64,000 bases of DNA from Chitinophagaceae bacterium (GCA_016704325.1 JADJAG010000009.1:1-64000), one strand, 5' to 3'; counted from the first letter of the stretch, positions 10,625-20,549 are shown. The notes: a model not told the origin generated them from the sequence alone. Made by a program: numbers and translations.

Positions 10625-11149
10625 GTGAACGCTAAATCATCCAGCTTGAAAAAAGTGCTACGACGTATACACTATATCAATACTCCTTTGTTAAAAGAAG
10701 AATCCGTTTCTTTCCTTATGCTGGTTAGTGTGCCACAAAAAGTATGGAATCCTGTTTTTCTTACCGGCACCATTGCATTTGCAAGTTCTATGATGTTCAG
10801 GGGTTTTTTGGATGCAACCTTTGCAGTATTCCCTTTGGCGCTTTCTACTCTGGTTTTATTTGCCGGTGTTTGGAGACTTTCTGCCAATGGCATGGTGGTG
10901 TTTGATAAAAACGACTCTGCCTGTTATTGTATTTATAAGCACCTGGGCTACCTCCAGAAAAGTTACAACTACCCGCTTACCTCTATCGAGCAGGTACTCA
11001 TTGCATTAGGTGCCGGCAAGAACTTTAACCTGTTTTTGCTTAAAGATGATGGCCTAATGATTCAGATAGCGACCTCAAAAAGTAAAGAATCGCTGGCTTT
11101 AGTTGCAGACAGAATTTCCCATTTCCTGGATGTTCCGGTAGGTGAATAA
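10625..11149 (+). CDS. Small membrane protein of unknown function
   Basis: A 174-residue protein with two hydrophobic helices close together (VWNPVFLTGTIAFASSMMF and a following ~20-residue segment around residues 65-85). After them comes a soluble C-terminal half that resembles a small alpha/beta or PH-like domain (QVLIALGAGKNFNLFLLKDDG). The best start is GTG at 10625; no in-frame ATG precedes the conserved-looking segment. It is divergent from the aminotransferase gene and precedes tRNA-Phe. I do not recognise the family, though proteins of this shape are common in Bacteroidota. Its function is unknown. Confidence 0.6.
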   Translation: MNAKSSSLKKVLRRIHYINTPLLKEESVSFLMLVSVPQKVWNPVFLTGTIAFASSMMFRGFLDATFAVFPLALSTLVLFAGVWRLSANGMVVFDKNDSACYCIYKHLGYLQKSYNYPLTSIEQVLIALGAGKNFNLFLLKDDGLMIQIATSKSKESLALVADRISHFLDVPVGE

Positions 11150-11213
11150 GCTTCCGGTTGCTTCAATAGTATAATATTCCACACCTTCCATTTTTCTTTT
11201 TTGCTAAAACGAT

Positions 11214-11221
11214 TACTTTTG
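11214..11221 (+). promoter_or_regulatory. -7 promoter element for tRNA-Phe
   Basis: TACTTTTG is an exact TAnnTTTG match 54 bp before the mature tRNA-Phe. A TTTC tetramer about 19 bp upstream could serve as the -33 box. Confidence 0.5.
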
Positions 11222-11275
11222 CAGTCCTTTCAGAAATGGCGCATTACAAGATTTACCATATCCTAAAGGCGGTTT

Positions 11276-11348
<73 letters not shown>

Positions 11349-11387
11349 CATTTTATTTGATACAACAACACCGTATCAGACAGCAGT

Positions 11388-11422
11388 TTAAGGCGCTTCC
11401 TGCAAGAAGCGCCTTAATTTTT
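11388..11422 (+). terminator. Intrinsic terminator after tRNA-Phe
   Basis: A perfect 12-bp stem (11388-11399 with 11406-11417) with loop CTGCAA is followed by five T. It lies 40 bp after the tRNA and probably ends its transcript. Confidence 0.88.
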
Positions 11423-11561
11423 GCAGGTCGGCAGCACCTGAATTTTATGAAATAAAAACAGCCGGCAAAAAACCTTTTCTCACTATATAATTTATTGCAT
11501 TCAAGCAAAATTGATATCAAATAAGCTAACTTGAAATCAGCTACTCGTACAAAACTTTTCT

Positions 11562-12539
11562 ATGAATTCATTCTGGAAGCAAATCATCATTCGAACCACA
11601 TTACGGAATAAGAAAAGCCGGGCTAACAGCCCCAAAGCGCCTTCCAACTATGCACTTGCCAAAGGTTTCCGGGAATTGCGGCTTACCATAAAGGGCCATA
11701 TCATTGATACGATACTTATAACCATTGGCATTTTTTCTGCGGCTTTTGGGCTGAAGGGATTCTTATTGGCCAATAACTTCATTGACGGTGGCGCCACCGG
11801 TATTTCCTTACTGCTCTCTGTCCTTACTTCTATCCCGCTTTACATACTGATCATTTGTGTCAACATACCCTTTATCGTGCTGGCATATAATATACTGGGG
11901 AAAATCTTTGCGATAAAAACGGTACTTGCTATTGGAGGACTGGCACTATGTCTTGCCATGGTGAATTTTCCGGAAGTAACGAACGACAGCCTGCTCATCG
12001 CCATCTTCGGAGGATTTTTTCTCGGTGCAGGAATAGGGCTTGCCGTAAGAGGCGGGGCAGTAATTGACGGTACTGAAGTACTGGCCATCTATTTAAGCCG
12101 TAAAGTAGGAGCTACTATTGGTGACATTATCATCCTCATCAACGTCGTAATTTTTTCTGCTGCTGTTTATTTTCTTTCAGTTGAAATAGCGCTGTATTCC
12201 ATGATAACCTACTTATCAGCTTCGAAAACCCTGAGTTTCATTATCGAAGGCATTGAAGAATACATCGGAGTTACCATCATTTCATCTCATAGCGAAGACA
12301 TCAGGCAGATGATATTAAACAGTATGGGAAGAGGCGTAACAATCTATAATGGCCGGCGTGGCATCGGGCAAATTGGCGAAGCAAAAGAAATAGATATCGT
12401 TTACACGGTAGTTACAAGGCTTGAATTAAATAAGCTGAACATAGAGATCGTGAAAATTGACCCTAACGCATTTGTAGTCATGAGCAGTATTAAAGATACT
12501 AAGGGAGGAATGATTAAAAAGAGGCCTTTGCAGTATTGA
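11562..12539 (+). CDS. YitT-family membrane protein with C-terminal DUF2179 domain
   Basis: This 325-residue protein begins with a basic, Ser-rich cytoplasmic tail (residues 1-40). About five or six membrane helices follow between residues 45 and 230 (for instance GFLLANNFIDGGATGISLLLS, the family signature). The C-terminal soluble DUF2179-like domain runs from about residue 240 (EYIGVTIISSHSEDIRQMI... GRGVTIYNGRRG). YitT proteins are widespread in bacteria and their substrate is not established. The gene stands alone after the tRNA-Phe terminator. Its stop at 12539 is followed at once by short-word repeats shared with other intergenic regions here. Confidence 0.85.
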   Translation: MNSFWKQIIIRTTLRNKKSRANSPKAPSNYALAKGFRELRLTIKGHIIDTILITIGIFSAAFGLKGFLLANNFIDGGATGISLLLSVLTSIPLYILIICVNIPFIVLAYNILGKIFAIKTVLAIGGLALCLAMVNFPEVTNDSLLIAIFGGFFLGAGIGLAVRGGAVIDGTEVLAIYLSRKVGATIGDIIILINVVIFSAAVYFLSVEIALYSMITYLSASKTLSFIIEGIEEYIGVTIISSHSEDIRQMILNSMGRGVTIYNGRRGIGQIGEAKEIDIVYTVVTRLELNKLNIEIVKIDPNAFVVMSSIKDTKGGMIKKRPLQY

Positions 12540-12662
12540 GATTTGAAGTTTGAGATTTGAGTAGTTGAGTTCAAATATTCAACATTCAGTTTTCAGTTAT
12601 ATTGAGCCCTAAATCTTACGTCATAAGTCTTACGTCCTACGTCCTACGTCTTGGTTCCTGGT
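12540..12662. repeat. Short-word intergenic repeats running into the nth 3' end
   Basis: The sequence consists of near-repeats of GAGATTTGA and TCAAATATTCAA-like words, then CTTACGTC/CCTACGTC words, then three TTCCTGG-type words. Similar TAAGTCTTACGTC strings occur at 32640-32670 and related AATATTCAA words at 42480-42540 and 53530-53580. The 3' part overlaps the last codons of nth. Confidence 0.6.
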
Positions 12663-13331
12663 TCCTGGTTCTTGTGTCCTGAAAAATTTCTTCTTTTCCA
12701 TTTTTTCAAAGTATTTACAATAACTGCGAATGGCACAAGCGCTGCATTTAGGATTACGTGCAAGACAAACATAACGGCCATGCAAAATCAGCCAATGGTG
12801 CGCCAAAGAAATCTGTTCTTCCGGAATATGCTTAATGAGTTGCAGTTCTGCCTGCAATGGATTCTTTGCACCTCTGGTAAGTCCAAGTCGCGCCGCAACC
12901 CTGAAAACATGTGTATCGACAGCCATTTTAGGCTGGTTAAAGATGCAGGAAGCAATCACATTCGCCGTTTTTCTTCCTACACCGGGTAACCGTTGCAAAA
13001 GTCCGACATCAGCAGGTACTTCTCCATCAAATTCATTCATCAGCATTTTAGCCATACCTGACAGGTGCTTCGACTTGTTATTTGGATAACTGATGCTTTT
13101 TATCAATGGGAAGATATCCTCCACAGCAGCATTTGATAACGATACGGCATCCGGATACTTATCAAAAAAAGCAGGTACGGTCAGGTTGACTCGCTTATCT
13201 GTGCATTGGGCAGATAATATAACAGCCACTAATAATTCATATGGAGAATTGTAGTTTAATTCAGTGGCAGCATCCGGTTGATGATGTTTGAAGTAGTCCA
13301 ATATACCTTTGAAACGCTCGCTTTGAGTCAT
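12630..13331 (-). CDS. nth: Endonuclease III (base-excision DNA glycosylase/lyase)
   Basis: Endonuclease III removes oxidised pyrimidines and cuts the resulting abasic site. The 233-residue product has the HhH motif LPGVGRKTANVI with the catalytic Lys and the nearby VDTHVFRV with the catalytic Asp. The [4Fe-4S] cluster cysteines occur in the usual C-x6-C-x2-C-x5-C spacing (CLARNPKCSACAIRSYC). I take ATG 13331 (MTQSERFKG) rather than a TTG six bases upstream. The last ~17 residues after FEKMEKKKFF are encoded by intergenic-type repeats (TQEPGTRNQ), so the natural stop has been replaced by repeat sequence. A 102-bp second copy of the 5' end lies at 21061-21162. Confidence 0.93.
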   Translation of the reverse strand: MTQSERFKGILDYFKHHQPDAATELNYNSPYELLVAVILSAQCTDKRVNLTVPAFFDKYPDAVSLSNAAVEDIFPLIKSISYPNNKSKHLSGMAKMLMNEFDGEVPADVGLLQRLPGVGRKTANVIASCIFNQPKMAVDTHVFRVAARLGLTRGAKNPLQAELQLIKHIPEEQISLAHHWLILHGRYVCLARNPKCSACAIRSYCKYFEKMEKKKFFRTQEPGTRNQDVGRRT

Positions 13332-13345
13332 AATCAAAGATAGGT

Positions 13346-14037
13346 TAACTCAAGACGTTCTGGCAAATCTATTGCGATGAAATTACCAAGTGAAGCAACA
13401 AATTTGAAATCCTTCTGCGAAAGGTTAGACATTCCTCTCATTGTATATACTTAACAATATGAATTGGATATCCACGAATTCAAAAGACTGTTTGAAAAGG
13501 TCAACAGAAGTGTGTTTTGTTACGGACCAGATACCGGCATGCTGGAAAAGTTCTTCAAATTGAAATTCAGGGATAAATTCCTTTGCGTGAACCTCATTAA
13601 GGTTTTTAAAGACCACATCAAAACTGGCAGCTTCAAACTTAGAGACCTGGAGCACAAATTCGGAATTCGCAGGCAGGTTGTGAAACACACAACCTGCATC
13701 TTTCAAATCTGGAGGGATTGGCGCAATCCAAGCAAAAAGAAAGCAGTATTGCTTTGTAATAAGGAGGATGTAGTAAGACTGGTGAGACTAACTTTGAAGT
13801 TTTTAAAAAATTCAAAATAAAAGATAAGTACAAGAGGTTTCCCGGTAAGCAGCTTCTCCCTCAAATGTCTGCACGTTCATAATAATCCCTGAATTCAGGG
13901 ATTATCAGCCTGACTAAACAAGTTATCTTTCTCGCATTAATGGTTGAGAAGTGGTGGTAAAACAAAAATACATTTCGAATATGATGCATTTGCTAATTAT
14001 AACAATTACTCATAAATTACAACATACAATACCACCT
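13346..14037. other. Gene-poor stretch between nth and the first giant T9SS gene
   Basis: Two overlapping reading frames on opposite strands cover the same DNA (13464-13820 plus, 13425-13706 minus). The minus frame reads more like protein (SKFEAASFDVVFKNLNEV) but has no ATG and a stop upstream near 13790, so it could be a gene remnant. I cannot name either. The 3' part holds a perfect palindrome, listed separately, and TATCTTTC at 13926-13933, a near match to a -7 box. Confidence 0.4.
13882..13905. repeat. Perfect 24-bp palindrome upstream of the T9SS gene
   Basis: ATAATCCCTGAA is followed directly by its reverse complement. The palindrome sits 133 bp before ATG 14038. It has no T tract, so it is more likely a protein-binding site or cruciform than a terminator (inference). 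Confidence 0.75.
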
Positions 14038-17000
14038 ATGAAAATATCTTCACTTAACCACATATCTATTAACGCAATACTGTCCACTTATTTTATATTA
14101 ATTCTTTGTTGTGTAATGCAACAAGCACAAGGTCAAAATGCACCCTTAATCCAATGGCAAAAGGGATTTGGAAATGCCAATTTGAATGTAATTTATTCCA
14201 TTCAACAGACGACAGATGGACAATTTATAGGAGCCGGTCATTATGTTTTTGGAAATTATCCCGATTTAGACGGCGATATGCTTGTAACAAAAATGGATAG
14301 TACAGGAAATACCATTTGGACCAGTTATCCGGGGGGCAACGAATTTGAAAAGGCTAATTGCGTCAGAGAACTTCCTACCGGGAATTTTTTGATTGCCGGA
14401 GAAACCAGCTCTGCCTTTCCAGGATACCATGATAATATTGATTATTGGGTGGTGGTGCTTACTGATTATGGATCAATGGGATGGAATAAGTGCTATGGTG
14501 GAAGCAACGATGATCAGGCGACAGCTATTGAAGAGACCTCTGATGGCGGATTTATTGTAGTCGGAAACTCTCATTCTAACGATGGAGATGTGACTGGCAA
14601 TCATGGCGCAGATGATATTTGGGTATTTAAGGCAGATGCAACGGGTAACATACAATGGCAGAGGAGCCTTGGGGGCACCGAGAATGAATATGCTACCACC
14701 GTTCAACACACCAATGATGGTGGTTATGTAGTAGGGGGATATACAGAATCTGATGATGGCGATGTAATCGGTAATCATGGAGATTCCGATTATTGGATGG
14801 TTAAACTGGACGAATCGGGTAACATACAATGGAGCAAGTGCTATGGAGGATCAGATGAAGACGAAGCTCATTCTATTGAGCAAACGTTGGATGGTGGTTT
14901 TATTATAGGTGGTATGTCGCATTCAGATGATGGTGATGTAGATGAAAATTCAGGTACTGATTATTGGGATTATTGGGTTGTTAAAACCGATGGCGTTGGA
15001 AATATTGAATGGAATAAGTGCTATGGGGGTTCAGGGGCTGAATACTTGTATTCCATACACGAGATGTCAAATGGCCATTTTATTATGGCAGGATACTCGA
15101 ATTCCATTAATGAAGAGGTGACTGGCAACCATGGGGGCTTTGATTACTGGATTGTACAGATCGACTCAACTGGAAACATTGAATGGCAGCTTTCACTGGG
15201 TGGATCCAGTTCTGACCAGGCTTTTTCCATCACACCTACATCCGACAAAAGTTTTATTGTATCCGGAGGTTCAGGTTCTGATGATGGTGATGTAGCAGGG
15301 AACAATGGCCAGTTTGATGCCTGGGTGGTGAAGCTGTCATGTAACATGTTAAAAAAATTCTACGCTGATGAAGACAATGATGGATATGGAAATGTTGATT
15401 TGAGTGTCATGGGCCCTGCATGTTTTCCTCCGGAAGGGTATGTCAGTGACAGTACTGATTGTGATGATGGTGATGGCAATACTACTCCCAACACACCAGA
15501 TTGGGTAAACGGGATGGACAATAATTGCAACACTTATATTGACGAACCTTTCATTGAATGGTCAAAATGCCTTGGGGGAAATGGTGATGACCAACCCTAT
15601 TCCATACAACAAACAAGTGATTACGGGTATATAGTTGCCGGAAAATCCACTTCCGATAATGGAGACCTGACCAGTAATAATGGTTCTTATGATTTCTGGA
15701 TAATCAGGCTTGATAGTGAAGGTGGAGTAATTTGGCAGAAAAGTTTGGGAGGGGATTTGGCAGATGTGGCCAATGAAATACGGGAGACCGCGGATGGAGG
15801 TTTTTTAGTAGCAGGTTATGCTAGGTCATCTGACGGTGATGTCACAGGAAATCACGGCAGTGACGATGCATGGCTGGTGAAATTTGACGCTTCAGGCACT
15901 CTGGAATGGCAGAAATGCCTGGGAGGAACTGATAGTGACTACGCAAATTCTATTCTACAAACTCCTGATGGAGGCTACATTATTGCTGGCAGTACATCAT
16001 CTGATAATGGAGACGTATCTGGTAGCCATGGCTCATCTGATATCTGGCTTGTTAAGACTGATGCATCAGGCAATATACTATGGCAGCATTGCTATGGGGG
16101 AACTTTGGAGGAAATTGCAACAGCTGTTAAGAAAACTTCAGACAATGGCTATATAGTGGCAGGTTATTCCAATTCAAATGACGGCGATCTTTCCAGCAAC
16201 GCAGGAGGCTATGATTACTGGATTATTAAAACGGATGAAATGGGCAACGTGGAATGGCAAAGGTCTTTTGGCGGATCTAATTGGGATTGGGCTTATGACA
16301 TTCACCAAACACTGGATGGAGGTTATGTTGTTGGTGGGACCACATTATCACATGATGGTGAAGTGGTTGGTTCTAACGGCAGTTGGGATTTTTGGATACT
16401 CAAGTTAGATGCTCTTGGTAACTTGCAATGGCAAAAATGCCTCGGTGGTAGCAGTTCTGATCGTCTATATGAACTGGCACAAACCCAAGGCGGAACTTAC
16501 ATCGTAAGTGGCAGTACCAATTCTGATAATGGCGATGTCTCAGGCAACCATGGCGACAGCGATTTCTGGATTGCAGGAATTGATGAAACTGGCAATCTAT
16601 TTTGGCAGCAATGTTTTGGAGGTGCGGAGAATGATGAGCCATGGTCTGTTTCACTTACCGATGATGGAGGCTTTATTGTAGCCGGACTTACTGAATCAAT
16701 AGATGGGGATGTGATGGGTTTTCATGGACAAGAGGATTATTGGATCCTTAAGTTTTCCTGTGTGGTAACCCAAAAGTTTTACATTGATTCGGATGGTGAT
16801 GGCCATGGAACTTCATCCGGGAGTATTTTAATGTACTCCTGTTTTCCGCCTGATGGTTATGCATTTGACAGTACTGACTGCGACGATGAAAATGCACAGA
16901 TCTACCCAACCTCAAATGAATATTGTAATGGTATAGATGATAATTGCAATGGAAATATTGATGAGGGTATCTCACTTACTTTTTATGCTGATGCCGATAA

Positions 17001-17451
17001 TGATGATTTCGGAAATGCTAATAACCCCATTGACTCCTGCGCACAGCCTTCAGGATACGTTACCGACAGCACTGATTGTGATGACACCAATACAAATATT
17101 TTTCCAGGAGCAGACGAAAACAGTAACAATAATATTGATGACGACTGCGATGGCGAAATAGATGAATTTGGTGTTGGCATTGCCGAAGTAAATTCAACTT
17201 CCTTCTTCACTGTTTCGCCCAATCCTGCAAACTATCAAACTACCATTCAATTCACCATTCTTCATTCATCGAGGGTGAGTATTTCCATTTATGATTTGAG
17301 CGGAAGAAAGATCAACACATTTATTGATGAGGAGTTGCAGCAAGGGGATCATTCATTTCAAATAAATACCACTGAATTCTCTAAAGGAGTTTATTTGGTA
17401 AGGATGATCTGTGATGCGGAAATGAAAAACCAAAAGTTGATTATTGAATAA
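14038..17451 (+). CDS. Giant secreted repeat protein with MopE-type metal-binding motifs and T9SS sorting domain
   Basis: The 1137-residue product starts at ATG 14038 with a signal peptide (MKISSLNHIS... ending QQAQGQ); an upstream in-frame ATG lacks signal features. The body holds about 14 repeats of 50-58 residues with the pattern GGS..D.a.sI..T.DGGyivaG.s.SnDGDv.gnhG..DyWivKlD..GniqW. These are probably blades of beta-propellers. They fall into two groups of seven, separated by an Asp/Cys-rich motif (DEDNDGYGN ... DSTDCDD ... MDNNCN) of the MopE calcium-binding type. Two more such motifs follow the second group. The last ~80 residues are a type A T9SS sorting domain (VSPNPANYQTT ... GVYLVRM). 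It is presumably a cell-surface protein; its ligand is unknown. Confidence 0.9.
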   Translation: MKISSLNHISINAILSTYFILILCCVMQQAQGQNAPLIQWQKGFGNANLNVIYSIQQTTDGQFIGAGHYVFGNYPDLDGDMLVTKMDSTGNTIWTSYPGGNEFEKANCVRELPTGNFLIAGETSSAFPGYHDNIDYWVVVLTDYGSMGWNKCYGGSNDDQATAIEETSDGGFIVVGNSHSNDGDVTGNHGADDIWVFKADATGNIQWQRSLGGTENEYATTVQHTNDGGYVVGGYTESDDGDVIGNHGDSDYWMVKLDESGNIQWSKCYGGSDEDEAHSIEQTLDGGFIIGGMSHSDDGDVDENSGTDYWDYWVVKTDGVGNIEWNKCYGGSGAEYLYSIHEMSNGHFIMAGYSNSINEEVTGNHGGFDYWIVQIDSTGNIEWQLSLGGSSSDQAFSITPTSDKSFIVSGGSGSDDGDVAGNNGQFDAWVVKLSCNMLKKFYADEDNDGYGNVDLSVMGPACFPPEGYVSDSTDCDDGDGNTTPNTPDWVNGMDNNCNTYIDEPFIEWSKCLGGNGDDQPYSIQQTSDYGYIVAGKSTSDNGDLTSNNGSYDFWIIRLDSEGGVIWQKSLGGDLADVANEIRETADGGFLVAGYARSSDGDVTGNHGSDDAWLVKFDASGTLEWQKCLGGTDSDYANSILQTPDGGYIIAGSTSSDNGDVSGSHGSSDIWLVKTDASGNILWQHCYGGTLEEIATAVKKTSDNGYIVAGYSNSNDGDLSSNAGGYDYWIIKTDEMGNVEWQRSFGGSNWDWAYDIHQTLDGGYVVGGTTLSHDGEVVGSNGSWDFWILKLDALGNLQWQKCLGGSSSDRLYELAQTQGGTYIVSGSTNSDNGDVSGNHGDSDFWIAGIDETGNLFWQQCFGGAENDEPWSVSLTDDGGFIVAGLTESIDGDVMGFHGQEDYWILKFSCVVTQKFYIDSDGDGHGTSSGSILMYSCFPPDGYAFDSTDCDDENAQIYPTSNEYCNGIDDNCNGNIDEGISLTFYADADNDDFGNANNPIDSCAQPSGYVTDSTDCDDTNTNIFPGADENSNNNIDDDCDGEIDEFGVGIAEVNSTSFFTVSPNPANYQTTIQFTILHSSRVSISIYDLSGRKINTFIDEELQQGDHSFQINTTEFSKGVYLVRMICDAEMKNQKLIIE

Positions 17452-17597
17452 GTGCTAAGGAACAACTTTTTATATGGAAGATCACTTTAAGTAAATCCAA
17501 TTAGAAAGCATTGTTATGTTCCTACTGCCAGCATTCATTATTACTTTTTATATGATTCTATGCTCAGCATTTTCTTTAGTGCAAAATCCGAATTAAC

Positions 17598-20549
17598 ATG
17601 AATTTAAATCTCTCTTTCCCAATAGCAGTTAAGATCTTTCCTGCTGTCTTTTTTTTCGTGCTCCCGGTTGTTGCACTTTCGCAAAGCACTGTAGTGAAAG
17701 ACCTTAATCCAGGATATACGCCCTACAATTCTAATCCTGAAAATATTACTCCTTTCAAAGATAAGCTTTTGATGAGAGCCTCCGTTCTAGATTATGGTAG
17801 TGAACTTGTAAGCTTCGATACAACAGACTTGTCCCTTTCTATGGTGAAGAATATCAGCTTTTGTTGTTCATCCTATCCTGAAAATTTTACCATACTGGGT
17901 AACGTTGCTTTATTTGTTGCATCAGACACGGAGCATGGAGAAGAGTTATGGATCACCGATGGTACTGCAGACGGCACTGTTTTGCTGGTGGATATTTACC
18001 CGGGTGAGGAAGATGCTAATATATTATGGCTGAAGGCTGTGGATGGTAAAATTTACTTCAGCGCAAAAGATAATTTGTTTGGCCAGGAATTATGGATTTC
18101 CGATGGTACGGCTGCAGGTACACACATAGTTGCAGACATTAACCCTGGAATTGCCAGTTCATTACCTTATTATTCTTTCATCGCACTGTTGAATAACAGC
18201 ATCTACTTCTTCGCAAATGATAGCATTCATGGTAATGAATTGTGGACCAGCGATGGAACTGTTTCAGGAACCTATCTGGTGAAAGATGTCTTTGCCGGAA
18301 TTACCGGAGGTTGCAGTAGTATTTTTGAGATCATCAATATCAATGGAATGTTATATTTTAATGCTGATGATGGTATCACCGGCCATGAGCTTTGGAAAAG
18401 TGATGGAACAGAAGCAGGTACGGTATTGGTGCGTGATATTTTGGCACAGGGTTCATCGGATCCTTATGACCTTAGAGAAGTAGGGAACCGGTTGTTTTTT
18501 ACTGCTTACGTTACCCCGCTTGGAAGAGAATTGTGGGTAAGTAATGGTACGGAAGCATCTACTCATAGAGTGAAGGATATTTTTCCTGGACAGGTAAGTT
18601 CTTTTCCGGATGATATAACGGAAGTAAACAACGTTGCTGTTTTTTCGGCAACCACTGAAGAAAATGGAGAAGAATTGTGGAGAAGCGATGGTTCAGACAC
18701 CGGAACGTATTTGATTAAGGACCTTTATGGTGGGGAGTCTGACGGATTTAAAGGATGGTTAAGACCCCTGAACGGAATTGCTTATTTCAATGCGACCAAC
18801 GGAATCAATGGTATAGAACCCTGGAGAACGGATGGAACAGCCGATGGTACATACATGATCTCAGATATCAATCCGGGAGGCGGCAGCTCTTTACCCTCTT
18901 TCTATACGTCTCTAGGTAGTAAAATATTTTTTAGTGCAGAAAACGAAGTAATGGGTGAAACCGTTTGGGTATATGATGAAATAACCGGTGCAGTTTATCC
19001 GAGTGCATTGATTCAGGAACCTAAAAATTCAAGTGCCGACTATCTAACTCCTTCAGGTGGTAAACTTTATTTCACGAATCATGGAATTATTGATGAAGAC
19101 ACCGGTGTTGAACTATGGGTTTCAGACGGAACGTCAGCGGGAACTGCGCTGGTAAAAGACCTTGTTCCTGGAGAAGCTCATTCAAACCCCAGTAATCTTA
19201 CAGATATTGATGGAAAACTTTTTTTTATTGCAGACAATGTAAATAATGAGGTCACCAACCTCTACGTTTCAGAAGGCACTGCTTCCACTACATCCTTGCT
19301 TGGTAGTTTAGAATTGTTGTCGGAAATGAGTGAATTTAACGGCATTTGTTACTTCAGAGGGACAGATTTATTACACGGTTCTGAACTATGGAAAAGCGAT
19401 GGAACACTAAATGGAACTCAATTACTCAAGGATATTTACCCTGGGACATTTTCATCTAATGCCAGTGGTTTTGTTGTGTTTAATAACGCGCTTTACTTTT
19501 CTGCCACTGGATTGTCGGAGGGATCAGAATTAGGGAAAACGGATGGTACATCGGCCGGAACAATGATACTGGATGTAACACCAGGATCTTATAGTACAGA
19601 TCCTTATTTACTGACAGTGTTTCATGATTCATTGTTCTTCTTAGCCGAAGATCCGGAACATGGCCAGGAACTTTGGCGGAGTGATGGTACCATAGAGGGA
19701 TCGAAATTTTTTATAGAAATTACTCCAGGTCCTGGGACTTTCTCTTACCATCATATACTTACCGTATGTGGCGATTACCTATACCTAATGGCAGATGATG
19801 GCACCCACGGGCGTGAGTTGTGGAGAACAGATGGATCTTATGCAGGTACGCACATGGTGAAGGATATAATGTCTGTACAGGGGTGGGTTCCCAACCCAAC
19901 ATATCATTGTGACGGCAACCTCTTATTTTTTTGGATGGACGATGGCGTACATGGTACGGAGCTATGGCAAACAGATGGTACTGAGAATGGTACTTTTATG
20001 CTCAGTGATTTTTGCCAGAAGGATATATGTATTATAAGACCACAAATGGCTACTTACGCAGGATACACGTATTTCTCTGCAGAAAGTGATTCGCTTGGAA
20101 TTGAATTATGGAAAACAGATGGAACACCGGGTGGTTTTGAAATGATAGAAGATATAAAGCCGGGTTACGTAGGTTCTATTCCCGAAGAACTGGTTATTTT
20201 AAACAATCAACTTTTTTTTACGGCAACAGACAATATTGCAGGCAATGAATTAAGAAAACTGGAACTGCCTGTTGTTACTATTGGTGAAACATTGTCTTCT
20301 GTCACCTCCGCAGCAGTAAGCATCTTCCCCAATCCATTTAAGGATGAAACTCAACTGGTGTTAAATCCGGAACTTCAAACAACAGGCTGTGAAATCAGGA
20401 TTTACGATCTGCTGGGAAAGCGAATTAGCAGCTTAATTATTAAACCTAATGACTCACTGACCTTTGGAAAGAATCTATCACCGGGGTTTTATATTGCAGA
20501 GATCCTGCTAGGATCAAAAAGCTATCCAATCAAAATAGTGAAACTTTGA
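17598..20549 (+). CDS. Giant secreted ELWxSDGTxxGT-repeat protein with T9SS sorting domain
   Basis: This 983-residue product starts with a signal peptide (MNLNLSFPIAVKIFPAVFF, cleavage near ALSQS). It then carries about 16 repeats of roughly 45-50 residues. Each has a strand ending yFsA.D..hG.ELW.sDGT..GT.lvkDI.PG, a pattern seen in large surface proteins of Bacteroidota that probably form beta-propellers. The repeat near residue 460 (TVWVYDEITG) and that near 555 (LYVSEGTAS) are degenerate. The last ~75 residues are a type A T9SS sorting domain (SIFPNPFKDETQ ... LSPGFYIAEIL). It lies 146 bp after the other giant T9SS gene on the same strand and may share its transcript. Function unknown. Confidence 0.9.
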   Translation: MNLNLSFPIAVKIFPAVFFFVLPVVALSQSTVVKDLNPGYTPYNSNPENITPFKDKLLMRASVLDYGSELVSFDTTDLSLSMVKNISFCCSSYPENFTILGNVALFVASDTEHGEELWITDGTADGTVLLVDIYPGEEDANILWLKAVDGKIYFSAKDNLFGQELWISDGTAAGTHIVADINPGIASSLPYYSFIALLNNSIYFFANDSIHGNELWTSDGTVSGTYLVKDVFAGITGGCSSIFEIININGMLYFNADDGITGHELWKSDGTEAGTVLVRDILAQGSSDPYDLREVGNRLFFTAYVTPLGRELWVSNGTEASTHRVKDIFPGQVSSFPDDITEVNNVAVFSATTEENGEELWRSDGSDTGTYLIKDLYGGESDGFKGWLRPLNGIAYFNATNGINGIEPWRTDGTADGTYMISDINPGGGSSLPSFYTSLGSKIFFSAENEVMGETVWVYDEITGAVYPSALIQEPKNSSADYLTPSGGKLYFTNHGIIDEDTGVELWVSDGTSAGTALVKDLVPGEAHSNPSNLTDIDGKLFFIADNVNNEVTNLYVSEGTASTTSLLGSLELLSEMSEFNGICYFRGTDLLHGSELWKSDGTLNGTQLLKDIYPGTFSSNASGFVVFNNALYFSATGLSEGSELGKTDGTSAGTMILDVTPGSYSTDPYLLTVFHDSLFFLAEDPEHGQELWRSDGTIEGSKFFIEITPGPGTFSYHHILTVCGDYLYLMADDGTHGRELWRTDGSYAGTHMVKDIMSVQGWVPNPTYHCDGNLLFFWMDDGVHGTELWQTDGTENGTFMLSDFCQKDICIIRPQMATYAGYTYFSAESDSLGIELWKTDGTPGGFEMIEDIKPGYVGSIPEELVILNNQLFFTATDNIAGNELRKLELPVVTIGETLSSVTSAAVSIFPNPFKDETQLVLNPELQTTGCEIRIYDLLGKRISSLIIKPNDSLTFGKNLSPGFYIAEILLGSKSYPIKIVKL

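Noticed and set aside
13464..13820. A 118-residue plus-strand gene before the T9SS island
   Set aside because: The frame is fully overlapped by a more protein-like minus frame, has no recognisable motif and no promoter. Neither strand gives a convincing gene, so the region is described as a possible remnant only.
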